In this document: positions 8,362 to 16,810 of the stretch, piece after piece
How positions within the stretch are numbered: position 1 is the first letter of the stretch
Layout of the letters: every line of letters starts with the position of its first letter
Assembly: GCF_019977755.1 (NCBI RefSeq)
Contig: NZ_AP025145.1
Coordinates: 1,674,001 to 1,738,000 of the forward strand
Direction of reading: 5' to 3'
From: Vibrio penaeicida
GTDB taxonomy: Bacteria > Pseudomonadota > Gammaproteobacteria > Enterobacterales > Vibrionaceae
DNA: 64,000 bases
Translations under genes and position numbers: made by a program
The notes under the pieces: generated by a model
What the model was told of the DNA's origin: nothing
What the model saw: the letters and a program-made list of their open reading frames with translations, nothing else
The model's database searches: none

Positions 8362-9150
8362 CTATTGATCGTATGTATTAATATCGACGGCTTGCTCTGT
8401 ACCTAGCATTTCCTTATTTAGATTCTCTTTTCTGTTGTTAAGGCGATGAAAGAGCCCTCCAAATACGAATGCAACTACAGCTAATATTATTGTCACACCA
8501 ATTGCCCCATTATTTACTTCTGTGGCAAAAAACAGGTTACCAAGGACTCCAAGAAAAGCACCGAGAAAAACAGAGCAAAGTGTCAGCAATATATTGATAT
8601 CATTATTATATTCTGACAAACGATTTAATGAGTCAGCAGAAACCAGCTGAACCTCCATATCTTTTGGTGCTGGCATTTTGATAGGTGCCGCCAATTTACG
8701 ACTCTGTTGCGCGATTTCATCTATAGCTTTACGCAAATCTTCTTTGTCTACACCATTGTTAGTAGGTGTATCGTTATCTAGTCGTCGCCCCAAGTCCTCA
8801 ATTTTTTGCTCGAGTTTCATCAGCCCATCAGTATTATCGCTCTCAATGACAGCTCGAAGCCTCTTTGAACTTAAACCATTAACTCTGTTTTCATATATTA
8901 ATCTAAATTTATAGTTTTCATCTTCTGTAAGTGAGGGTTCAAAGCCGAAATCAGTCAGAATTCCTGTTATCTTTGGCTGATTAAGTCGAGCCCCTTCTTC
9001 ACTCATTTCGAGAAGCAGCTTAAGTAACGAATCTCTATCAATATCTTCTAACGTATTTTGAGCGATAAGTCTTGTTTCTAAAAATTCCTCCAGGGAGAAT
9101 CGCTTATTTCTAACCTTGTTTTCTAAGGCGATATATTTGTTACTAGCCAA
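8362..9150 (-). CDS. cassette-encoded protein with two C-terminal membrane helices, unknown function
   Basis: 262 residues starting at TTG (9150) with GGAG six bases upstream. Residues 1-~175 are soluble and charged with a likely coiled coil (GLMKLEQKIEDLGRRLDND). Two hydrophobic segments follow, ~188-210 (LLTLCSVFLGAFLGVLGNLFF) and ~218-238 (IGVTIILAVVAFVFGGLF), then a short charged tail. The layout, a cytoplasmic domain with a C-terminal membrane hairpin, resembles some effector or stress proteins. No named family is recognised. Confidence 0.7.
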   Translation of the reverse strand: MASNKYIALENKVRNKRFSLEEFLETRLIAQNTLEDIDRDSLLKLLLEMSEEGARLNQPKITGILTDFGFEPSLTEDENYKFRLIYENRVNGLSSKRLRAVIESDNTDGLMKLEQKIEDLGRRLDNDTPTNNGVDKEDLRKAIDEIAQQSRKLAAPIKMPAPKDMEVQLVSADSLNRLSEYNNDINILLTLCSVFLGAFLGVLGNLFFATEVNNGAIGVTIILAVVAFVFGGLFHRLNNRKENLNKEMLGTEQAVDINTYDQ

Positions 9151-9168
9151 TTTTTTCTCCTATTTGTA

Positions 9169-9287
9169 TAACGCCCAGTTAAGTAGCCAAAAACGTACAA
9201 ATGTTGTTTCTGCAAACTACCTTAATCACCAAACTAACCGCAAACTAAAAGTGCCACGCGTTTTTGGTCTGCTTGAACTGTTTGTTG
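9169..9287 (-). repeat. integron attC site L
   Basis: TAACGCC to GTTG; type A arms. Belongs to ORF-less cassette copy 5. Confidence 0.9.
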
Positions 9288-9597
9288 TAGCGATACAAGC
9301 AAACAGACTTCACTTGGTAATGAAGCACTTAGCTTGCATTCAATGAACGGCATCTTAGCCAACAAAATCCTCTGCAACCAGACCACAAAACCTAAAACAC
9401 CGATCCAGTCGAAAATTTAGAAATACGAACCAAGAGCAAAGCTTCAAAATTCACTGAACCTAATTAATTTTGAAAGCTTGTAACGACTTGGTTTGCTGAG
9501 AATTTCCCACTTTGATTCAGGTTAAGGAATCGAACTCAAAAACACTGAAGCCAGCAACTTTCGAATTCCTTACAAACCTAGAATTATCAAAGCGCTA
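9288..9597 (-). repeat. ORF-less integron cassette body, copy 5
   Basis: 310 bp, most attI-proximal cassette in the window. Same body as the other four. Confidence 0.85.
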
Positions 9598-9604
9598 TAA
9601 CAAC
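9598..9604 (-). repeat. terminal core site of the cassette array
   Basis: TAACAAC on the plus strand marks the outer boundary of the last cassette. What follows (9605-9840) does not resemble an attC, and no integrase gene is seen before the catabolic cluster. Confidence 0.5.
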
Positions 9605-9843
9605 TTATTAGACCGATACAATCCGTCTATCTCTGTAGCTTGTATCCACCTAACATGCTTACGCTATTTTCTTAAACTATTTTAAATTCATGCGATTATG
9701 CCACGAAATTGATTTCATAGGGTTGTGAAGTCTGGAAAATGTCGAGCTAAAACGCGATTGTACAAAAAAGTATCAGATTGGTTGTATGTACAGTAAGAAA
9801 TGAGCGTGTATCACAATCGTGAAATATACACTGGCTAAGGCAT
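9605..9843. other. non-coding junction between integron array and catabolic cluster
   Basis: About 240 bp with no gene I can support and no clear attI. AT-rich; contains GGTTGTATGTACAGTAAG and TGTATCACAATCG but no recognised regulatory site. Confidence 0.4.
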
Positions 9844-9875
9844 AAAAAGCTGCCTGCCTTGGGGGAGACAGACAG
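9844..9875 (-). terminator. Rho-independent terminator of the catabolic cluster
   Basis: On the minus strand CTGTCTGTC and GGCAGGCAG form a 9-bp stem (two G-U pairs) around an 8-nt loop, followed by CTTTTT. It lies ~90 bp after the maleate isomerase stop. Confidence 0.8.
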
Positions 9876-9962
9876 AAATGTAGTGCTCGGTTAAGGGTAT
9901 CTGCTTTTATTGTTCGCGCCAGTTTCCATTCGGGACTCTAAGCTTCTTATAGTCTGAAATTA

Positions 9963-10721
9963 TTAGTATTTTCCTGAAAGCAGTGACCCAAAATCAGGAA
10001 CGTGGGTGTCAATGCCTAGCTCTTTCATCATTTTGTATGCCGTAGCAACGGATGACGAAATAACAGGGATACCAATACGATCTTCGATAGGCTGTATCGA
10101 AGGCAAGGAAGGCATCTGTACACATGCAGATGCCACCAGCACGTCCACCCCTGAAGTTTGCAGCTTCTTGGTTATCTCAATAGGGGCTCTCGGATTTTGT
10201 GTGCCTACCTCTAAGTTATTTGATATCTCCAATGAAAGGCTATCAACTACTTCAATCCCCTCATTTTCAATGTAATCAATCACAAGCGCGGTGAGCGGCT
10301 TCATGTATGGTGCCAACAGCGATATTCTTTTAGCGCCTAACGCATGAAGCCCTTCAACCAATGCGCCAGCGCTCGTTACTACAGGGCAGCTAGCCCCATT
10401 TTGTGTCGCCACATCACACAAGCGTTTTTCCGATTCGCGGTGGTACCCTCGCCCCATACTCATTATCGCGACCAAACAGGCATACCCCATCACATCCACA
10501 TGCGCATCGGATAATTCCAACGCGCACCGCAAGCTGTCGCTGTCCATTTTTTCCAGTTCAGATTTAGTGACGTTCTTCATTCGCATTCGCGAAGAATGAA
10601 ACGTAAATCGTTCAGGGTGAACACTTTCTCGCGCTCGGAAAATCGCGGGTACTTCCGTTTCCATTGTAATGTTGGAAGACGGAACAATTTGACCAATACG
10701 AAAACGTTGTTTTGTCGTCAT
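9963..10721 (-). CDS. maiA: maleate cis-trans isomerase (Asp/Glu racemase superfamily)
   Basis: 252 residues. Converts maleate to fumarate in the cytoplasm without cofactor. The N-terminus IGQIVPSSNITMETEVPA, the FHSSRMRMKNV segment and the two catalytic cysteines (Cys82 in GYACLVAIMSMG, Cys200 in VASACVQMPS) match the maleate isomerase/NicE group rather than glutamate racemases. Its start overlaps the nitrilase stop by 4 bp (ATGA), so the two are translationally coupled. As the last gene of the cluster it would move the C4 fragment from ring cleavage into the citric acid cycle. Arylmalonate decarboxylase is a less likely alternative because both cysteines are present. Confidence 0.88.
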   Translation of the reverse strand: MTTKQRFRIGQIVPSSNITMETEVPAIFRARESVHPERFTFHSSRMRMKNVTKSELEKMDSDSLRCALELSDAHVDVMGYACLVAIMSMGRGYHRESEKRLCDVATQNGASCPVVTSAGALVEGLHALGAKRISLLAPYMKPLTALVIDYIENEGIEVVDSLSLEISNNLEVGTQNPRAPIEITKKLQTSGVDVLVASACVQMPSLPSIQPIEDRIGIPVISSSVATAYKMMKELGIDTHVPDFGSLLSGKY

Positions 10722-11776
10722 AAGTCGCGCTCCTTAGCTTCATAGGTTTTATCTATGTTTGTCTCTGCGAAATTATCCGAGGTGATATTTTCCGAGACTA
10801 GTGCATCACCATCGTGAAAATGGGCAGGCTGAATCGGATTGCGATTCACATGAAGTTGGAACACATCGAATCGGTTGTAGTGCCCCGTTATGTCATGCAT
10901 CTGCCTTGGTTGAATACATTTGTTTAGATCAATCTCCGCATAAACAATACCTTCTTCATCAATGAGAGGTTCACCTATTACACGCCCGTCGGGGCCAATA
11001 AACCCAGTGAACGCACTGCTTTTTCGCTTCAAGAGCGCTTCAGATTCTGGATGCGACTCTTTAAATGTGTCGATGATTTCCTGCGAAACGGTCGAGCAAG
11101 ACACCGCCGTAAACACCTTACCTTCAAACGAGTGCGCAGAAGATCGGAGCTTTATGGCTTCTGCCATATTGTAATCTGGCGGTGCGACGGGCAATGAAAT
11201 GTAGTTTGCGACATGCATCAGCTCCCCTTGAGCAAGCAAAGAGAAGCGAGCCAGAGTATTGGTATTCTCACCACAAGCTAACGCCCCAAGCGGACCAACC
11301 GACGTTTCATGTACTTTCAGTTGTGAACCGTCTCCCGGTGCCCAAGTGAGCTTTTCCGCCCACGTTGGCACGAGCTTTCGGTGCTTCCCTATTATCTCGC
11401 CCTCATCGCTGATGATCACAATCGTGTTATAAAGCGTCCCAACGCCCACCGAACTTCGCTCGTTCACACCAATCACTACATTCGCCTTAAAACGAGCGGC
11501 TTGCTGAGCAATTTTCTCGATTTCCGGACCAGGGATCTCAATTGCACACTTACACAGCTTTTCAAACCATGGGCTGCCTTCTGGTGGTGTCATGATCCAG
11601 TTCCAATAGGGGTAACCAGGAATGAAGACTTCAGGAAACGCAATCAATGTCGCGCCCTCTAGCGCCGCCTCTTCAATAAGATCGCATGCTTTATCAACGG
11701 TCGCGTCTGTATCGAGGAAAACAGGCGCAGCTTGAATGGCAGCAGCTTTAAATACATTCAGTTCTAATGCTGGCAT
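10718..11776 (-). CDS. nitrilase (carbon-nitrogen hydrolase superfamily, branch 1)
   Basis: 352 residues. Catalytic triad visible: Glu49 (FPEVFIPGYPYW), Lys134 (HRKLVPTWAEKLTW) and Cys168 (ACGENTN). The CGEN motif and the KLTWAPGDG stretch are typical of true nitrilases of the plant/bacterial aryl- and arylaliphatic type, which turn nitriles into acids and ammonia. The enzyme lies between an FAH hydrolase and maleate isomerase, so amide hydrolysis (for example maleamate) is conceivable, but that is inference. RBS AGGGGG precedes the ATG at 11776. Nine bases separate it from the upstream gene. Confidence 0.85.
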   Translation of the reverse strand: MPALELNVFKAAAIQAAPVFLDTDATVDKACDLIEEAALEGATLIAFPEVFIPGYPYWNWIMTPPEGSPWFEKLCKCAIEIPGPEIEKIAQQAARFKANVVIGVNERSSVGVGTLYNTIVIISDEGEIIGKHRKLVPTWAEKLTWAPGDGSQLKVHETSVGPLGALACGENTNTLARFSLLAQGELMHVANYISLPVAPPDYNMAEAIKLRSSAHSFEGKVFTAVSCSTVSQEIIDTFKESHPESEALLKRKSSAFTGFIGPDGRVIGEPLIDEEGIVYAEIDLNKCIQPRQMHDITGHYNRFDVFQLHVNRNPIQPAHFHDGDALVSENITSDNFAETNIDKTYEAKERDL

Positions 11777-11785
11777 AACGCCCCC

Positions 11786-12700
11786 TTACTTTGCCGCGAC
11801 AACGGAATGTCTGAGGCTGCCCACGTACTCAAGCTCGGCCTCAATCACATCACCAGGCCAAACCCACTCTTGAGGTTCGCGCCCTGCCCCTACGCCTTCA
11901 GGCGTTCCCGTCGCGATAATATCGCCGGGTTCGAGCGTGATCCCTTTGCTGATGTCGTTGATGAGTTCGTTCACTTTAAAAAGCATATGACGAGTATTCG
12001 AATCTTGTTTCGTCTCACCATTCACCTTTAAACTCAAATTCAAATCCTGCGGATCAGGGATTTCATCTGCCGTCACAATGCACGGACCAAAGGGTGCGAA
12101 CGTGTCTTGCCCTTTTGAATAAATCCATTGACCCGCACGGCGGCAATCCCGAGCACTCATATCGATAAGCAAGCTGTAACCAAACACGTAATCCAGCGCA
12201 GACTCTTTCGACACCCCTTTGGCTTTGGTGCCCATAACAACCGCCAGTTCGACTTCCCAATCCAATTGTTGGGTGATCTCGGCATTGTGCTCAATCACAT
12301 CATTCGGTCCTATCACCGTCGTGGGCGGTTTAGAGAAAATCACAGGCTCTTTCGGCAATGCTTTATCGGTATCCAAAGTGCGGCTCGATTCAGCAACATG
12401 CTCAACGTAGTTCAAACCGATTCCAAAAATGTTCTTCTTAGGACGGGGGATCGGGGCCAGTAATAACGCATTAGCAAGTGGAGTACAGCAATCTGCTGGC
12501 CAGTTTTTATCGTGGTTTTCGAGCAATTCCGTTGCAACGCGAACGGCATTCGGTCCCAGCTCGATAAAAGACTGCATGCAACTGGGTAGATCAATATTGT
12601 TATGGCTCGCGAGAATGGCAAGATCAATCACTTGGTTATCGACCAATGCCCCCAAACGCGATTCCGATTGAATGTGTGGGCGAAAAGTAACAAGACGCAT
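11786..12700 (-). CDS. fumarylacetoacetate hydrolase family protein (probable maleyl/fumarylpyruvate hydrolase)
   Basis: 304 residues from the ATG at 12700 (MRLVTFRPH), with GGAA upstream; a longer frame to 12790 overlaps the preceding gene's end. The FAH C-terminal domain runs from ~70 to 300: IFGIGLNYVEHVAES, metal ligands in DWEVELAVVMG and the LLIDMSARD segment, and GDIIATGTPEGVGAG. The family hydrolyses C-C bonds in acylpyruvates. Directly after a gentisate-type dioxygenase, the expected product is pyruvate plus a C4 acid. No maleylpyruvate isomerase gene is present and maleate isomerase is, which points to direct cleavage of the cis compound. Confidence 0.85.
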   Translation of the reverse strand: MRLVTFRPHIQSESRLGALVDNQVIDLAILASHNNIDLPSCMQSFIELGPNAVRVATELLENHDKNWPADCCTPLANALLLAPIPRPKKNIFGIGLNYVEHVAESSRTLDTDKALPKEPVIFSKPPTTVIGPNDVIEHNAEITQQLDWEVELAVVMGTKAKGVSKESALDYVFGYSLLIDMSARDCRRAGQWIYSKGQDTFAPFGPCIVTADEIPDPQDLNLSLKVNGETKQDSNTRHMLFKVNELINDISKGITLEPGDIIATGTPEGVGAGREPQEWVWPGDVIEAELEYVGSLRHSVVAAK

Positions 12701-12761
12701 AATAAATTCCTTTTTCGAGTGAATACTAGTGTGAATATTCTTTTTGTTAGGGCTGTTTAAA

Positions 12762-13892
12762 CTAGCGGTTTGGCATCGCTTGATGCCCATCGTTTTCTGC
12801 TAGTGCTTCCTCTCGATACAAACCCAGAGCTTCAATGGTGGGCAAATCGCTGAAGCAAAACAGGCACGCATCTTCCGTATCAGAGGCGTTCACGTGTTCA
12901 TGAAATGCCCAAGAAGGCACGCAGAAAATGTCTCTCTCCTTCCAATCAAAACGTTTGCCGTTAATGATGGAATGACCTTTTCCTTTTGCAACATGGTAGA
13001 TAAAGCTGCCTGTGTGGCGGTGCGCTTTGCCCTTAAAACCGGGTCGTAACATTTGCATGCTCGCGCCCATGGTTTTCATCACATGCCCCCCTGTAACGGG
13101 GTTGGTGTAATGCATCAAGATATCGTCGTAGGGGTTACCATCGGACACTGCCGCCATCTTCGTTAGCGCGTCGTAGGTGGGTTCCCATTGGTATTTAAAT
13201 AATGGGGAATAGGGCTTATCCCAATACACATTTTGAGGACGTAACGCTCGCCCAGCCCAAAGCCCGATGGAATTATCGACGGGCTGAGTAATTGCCTGAT
13301 TTAAGTCTGGGTGAACCTCGTAAAAACCCGCTTCGAACGCGTTAACCAAAGGAATGTCGAGCCCATCTTGCCAAATACACGGCGTACCACCTTCTTCAAC
13401 CCCGTGTTCGTGCCATGTTCCGTTGGGGGTGAGTACAAAGTCGTTAGCGCCGAGAGGCATTTTTTGCCCGTCTACAATGGTGTAAGCGCCACTGCCTTCC
13501 ATAATAAACCTGAGAGCAGAAGAAGAATGCGCATGCGCACTGGCTGCCTCGCCGGGGAACATCACTTGTAACCCTGAATACAACCACCCCACCGCGGCAG
13601 CAACGTCTTGACGACCAGGGTTATTCAGGTAAACAACGCGCCTCCCTGCTTGCTCAGGTGTCACCAATTCTGCCGACTTAAGCACTTTACTGCGAAGATC
13701 TTCGTAACGCCACAACACAGGTTCAGACTCCGATTTTGGCTCCCAAGGTTCTATTTTGTTCGCCACCGTCCAAAGTGCGCCCGTATTAAGCGTTTTAAGA
13801 TCTTTGTAGTAAGAAACCAATTCAGGGGTATCGGCCACATTGGCTCGACCGATCACGTCTTCAATATAATCATCGTAATTTTCGGTAGACAT
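12762..13892 (-). CDS. gentisate 1,2-dioxygenase-like bicupin
   Basis: 376 residues, standard length for the family. N-terminal cupin ~110-165 with the Fe(II) ligands His120 and His122 (SAHAHSSSALRF) and His161/His163 (GTWHEHG). C-terminal cupin ~285-345 (KAHRHTGSFIYHVAKG ... SWAFHEHVN). Extradiol-type opening of gentisate, or of salicylate or 5-hydroxyanthranilate in known relatives, next to the carboxyl-bearing carbon. RBS AAAGGAG before the ATG. Flanked by the 5-hydroxylase and the FAH hydrolase. Substrate choice cannot be read from sequence. Confidence 0.88.
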   Translation of the reverse strand: MSTENYDDYIEDVIGRANVADTPELVSYYKDLKTLNTGALWTVANKIEPWEPKSESEPVLWRYEDLRSKVLKSAELVTPEQAGRRVVYLNNPGRQDVAAAVGWLYSGLQVMFPGEAASAHAHSSSALRFIMEGSGAYTIVDGQKMPLGANDFVLTPNGTWHEHGVEEGGTPCIWQDGLDIPLVNAFEAGFYEVHPDLNQAITQPVDNSIGLWAGRALRPQNVYWDKPYSPLFKYQWEPTYDALTKMAAVSDGNPYDDILMHYTNPVTGGHVMKTMGASMQMLRPGFKGKAHRHTGSFIYHVAKGKGHSIINGKRFDWKERDIFCVPSWAFHEHVNASDTEDACLFCFSDLPTIEALGLYREEALAENDGHQAMPNR

Positions 13893-13937
13893 GGTGTTTC
13901 TCCTTTAAAGGGATAACGTTTTCGCGTTAAGTAACGT

Positions 13938-16262
13938 TTATTTGTTGGATCGTTCCGTTTCAAGCACTCCGCGATCTTTAGGTAAAGCCGCTATGTAGGG
14001 GCGAGGCAGTGGCAAAGGCCAATCCATACGGTTGCACTCTTCTATTAACCAATTTGGGTTGAGCATGAAAGGACGCGCTAACGCACACAAATCGGCCCGC
14101 CCCGCTGCGATAATGCTATTTACTTGGTCCGCGTCTGTAATGTTGCCGACCGCGATGGTGGGTACGTCGCCTTCATTGCGGATACGATCCGACATTGGGG
14201 TTTGATACATGCGCCCGTACACGGGCTTTTGTTCCGGTGTCACTTCACCAGTCGAGACGACGATCATGTCGGCACCGGCTTGTTTAAAGAGACGGGATAT
14301 TTCTATCGCTTCATCGACTGTGGTGCCATTTTCCACCCAATCGGTTGCAGAGATACGAACGGAAATCGGTTTGTCTTCTGGCCATGCTTCGCGAACGGCA
14401 GCAAACACTTCAATAGGGAACCGGACTCGGTTCGCCAATGACCCTCCGTATCGATCCTCACGCTGATTGGTTATGGGCGAAATAAAGCTCGACAGCAGGT
14501 ACCCTTGGCTTGCTTGAAGCTCTAACCAATCAAACCCAGCTTCATCGGCTCTTTTGGTGGCGTCCACAAAGTCTTGAATCATGTTAACCATGTCTTCGCC
14601 TGTCATTTCTCTCGGCACGGGGCTAACGTTGGGTAAGTAAGGAATAGGAGAAGCAGACACCGTCATCCAGTTACCTTCTTTTAGCGGGTGATCCGGTTTT
14701 TCCCAGCCGAGTTGAGTGGAACCGCGACGCCCTGCATGCCCTAATTGAATCCCAATGCGTGCCGAGCTGTTTTCGTGAACGTAGGCGGTAATGTCTGCCC
14801 ACTTGCGCTGTTGTTCTTCATTCCAAATCCCAGTACAGCCCTCTGTAACGCGTCCATTTTTCGACACCGACACCATCTCGGTCATAACAAGCCCTGCACC
14901 ACCTAGAGCACGAGCCCCCAAATGCACCGTATGCATATCTGATGGCATACCATTGTTGGCGCTGTATAAAAGCGTTGGTGACACAACCACTCTGTTCGCT
15001 AATGTAACGCCTCGCACCTTATAGGGAGAAAGCAACGGCACGGCGCTTCCATTGCTAGACACCTCACTTTGAGCCTGTTGCAACCATTTTTCGTAGCGAT
15101 TAATCCACGCAGGATCACGTAGACGGAGGTTTTCATGAGAGATCCGCTGTGAACGCGTCAGCAAAGAATACGCAAACTGCTGTGGCTCCATGTCTTCATA
15201 GCGTTCTACGTTTTCAAACCACTCCGTCGAGTTCCTCGCCGCGTTTTGGATCTTCATGACTTCTACGTTGCGGATTTTTTTGTAGTACTCCAAGCCCGAT
15301 TTAATGTTCGATTGAGACTGCCTTAAACATTGAGTCAGCTCTATGGCATCTTCTAAGGCTAACTTGGTGCCAGAACCAATCGAGAAATGCGCGGTGTGCG
15401 CGGCATCGCCCATAAGAACCAGTGGTACGGTTTTCTGGGAATTTTCATCCGGTTTAATCCAATGCACCCAGTTCTCGCAAATCACCCGAGGGAATTGAAT
15501 CCAAATGGCAGAACCGCGCAAATGGGAAGCATTGGATATCAGTTTGTGACCATCCAGCCATGGGGAAAACAACTGTTCACAAAATTCGATGCCTTCTTCT
15601 TGGCTCATCTTATCAATGCCGGCTTTGTGAAACGTTTCGTCGGTGGTTTCGACAATGAACGTCGACCGGCCTTCTTCAAACTGATAAGCATGAACTTGAA
15701 ACCAACCGTACTTGGTGGGCATAAACAAAAAGGTAAACGCATCGAAGATCTTTTCGGTTCCTAGCCATACAAAGCGGCACTTTCTTACGTCGATGTCTGG
15801 CTTAAATTCCGATTCGTATTTAGTTCGAATCGCACTGTTAATGCCATCGGAAGCGATAACCAGATCCGCGTCGTATTCACGAGCGATGTCTTTTTCATTC
15901 TCTACATTGGTTTCAAAAACCAACTCGACCCCGACTTCTTCACAACGAGCTTGCAGAATATTGAGTAATCTTTTCCGCCCAATACCAATAAATCCATGCC
16001 CAGAACTGCGAATGGCTTCGCCTTTAAAATGGATATCAATATCGCCCCACTTGCTGAATTCAGATTCAATGGTTTTTGCAGAAACTAAATCGGCTTTTTG
16101 TAAGTTCTCTAGCGTCGCATCGGAAAACACGACGCCCCAGCCAAAGGTATCGTAGGGACGGTTCCGCTCTATCACTACAATCCGATTTTCGGGGTTTTCT
16201 AGCTTCATTAATAAGCCGAAATACAGCCCAGCGGGTCCCCCGCCAATGCAAACAATATTCAT
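13938..16262 (-). CDS. bifunctional aryl-CoA 5-hydroxylase / old-yellow-enzyme oxidoreductase
   Basis: 774 residues in two domains. Residues 1-~390 are an FAD monooxygenase with the Rossmann loop IGGGPAGLYFGLLM and the second FAD motif VLMGDAAHTAHFSIGSG. Residues ~408-760 are an FMN old-yellow-enzyme domain (LLSPYKVRGVTLANRVVVSP, GIQLGHAGRRG, EDRYGGSLANRVRF). The same architecture is known in salicylyl-CoA 5-hydroxylases and in 2-aminobenzoyl-CoA monooxygenase/reductase. It should act on a CoA ester of salicylate or anthranilate. It overlaps the thioesterase gene by 4 bp. Which of the two substrates is used decides the pathway and is not visible here. Confidence 0.88.
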   Translation of the reverse strand: MNIVCIGGGPAGLYFGLLMKLENPENRIVVIERNRPYDTFGWGVVFSDATLENLQKADLVSAKTIESEFSKWGDIDIHFKGEAIRSSGHGFIGIGRKRLLNILQARCEEVGVELVFETNVENEKDIAREYDADLVIASDGINSAIRTKYESEFKPDIDVRKCRFVWLGTEKIFDAFTFLFMPTKYGWFQVHAYQFEEGRSTFIVETTDETFHKAGIDKMSQEEGIEFCEQLFSPWLDGHKLISNASHLRGSAIWIQFPRVICENWVHWIKPDENSQKTVPLVLMGDAAHTAHFSIGSGTKLALEDAIELTQCLRQSQSNIKSGLEYYKKIRNVEVMKIQNAARNSTEWFENVERYEDMEPQQFAYSLLTRSQRISHENLRLRDPAWINRYEKWLQQAQSEVSSNGSAVPLLSPYKVRGVTLANRVVVSPTLLYSANNGMPSDMHTVHLGARALGGAGLVMTEMVSVSKNGRVTEGCTGIWNEEQQRKWADITAYVHENSSARIGIQLGHAGRRGSTQLGWEKPDHPLKEGNWMTVSASPIPYLPNVSPVPREMTGEDMVNMIQDFVDATKRADEAGFDWLELQASQGYLLSSFISPITNQREDRYGGSLANRVRFPIEVFAAVREAWPEDKPISVRISATDWVENGTTVDEAIEISRLFKQAGADMIVVSTGEVTPEQKPVYGRMYQTPMSDRIRNEGDVPTIAVGNITDADQVNSIIAAGRADLCALARPFMLNPNWLIEECNRMDWPLPLPRPYIAALPKDRGVLETERSNK

Positions 16263-16798
16263 AGGGTGCTCCTTTGTTTTTGCGTCCCTTCATTGGAGGA
16301 AGAGAGTTCGTTAGTCGTAGTAGGCTCTTGAGTAGAAATCGCTTGAGGAGAAGGCGATTCAGAAGACCGCTCTTGGGCAGAAGCATTTAGAAAGTATTGA
16401 ATAGCCACATTCAGCTCTTCAGGAATAGGAATCGAGCAGTGCGTTTCTAAAGAGGTCGTCACTAAGGTTTGTTGAACCTTCATTCTCGGATCGCCGTTCT
16501 GCCCGATACAGCGGTATTCAAGGGTGAACGATTTCGTTCCGAGGCGTACCACTTCGAGCTCTAGGTAAACGTCGTCTCCCATCTGGCTCACTGCGGTAAA
16601 ATCTGCCTCTAAGTGGACAATAGGCATTCCGAATTTGGCGCGCCCAATGTAGCCAGCAAAACCACCTTCGAGTATGGAATCAACCCAGGCTTCTAGCAGG
16701 TCATTGAACATGACAAAGTACTGCGGATAGAACACGATACCTGCCGGATCGCAGTCCGAAAATCGTATTTTATAAGGTAAAGAAAACGAACGTTTCAT
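16259..16798 (-). CDS. 4-hydroxybenzoyl-CoA thioesterase-family acyl-CoA thioesterase
   Basis: 179 residues. Hotdog domain ~1-135 with the signature KIRFSDCDPAGIVFYPQYF, including the catalytic Asp of the 4HBT group. Residues ~140-179 are a low-complexity Ser/Thr/Gln/Glu tail not typical of the family. It would free the hydroxylated aryl acid from CoA before ring cleavage, fitting its coupling to the aryl-CoA hydroxylase. RBS TAGGAGG. No aryl-CoA ligase is found in the cluster, so the CoA ester must come from elsewhere, most simply from IorAB. Confidence 0.85.
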   Translation of the reverse strand: MKRSFSLPYKIRFSDCDPAGIVFYPQYFVMFNDLLEAWVDSILEGGFAGYIGRAKFGMPIVHLEADFTAVSQMGDDVYLELEVVRLGTKSFTLEYRCIGQNGDPRMKVQQTLVTTSLETHCSIPIPEELNVAIQYFLNASAQERSSESPSPQAISTQEPTTTNELSSSNEGTQKQRSTL

Positions 16799-16810
16799 TG
16801 TTCCTCCTAA

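Noticed and set aside
1572..9604. CRISPR array
   Set aside because: Repeats are ~119-bp imperfect palindromes of attC type with gene-sized spacers and no cas genes.
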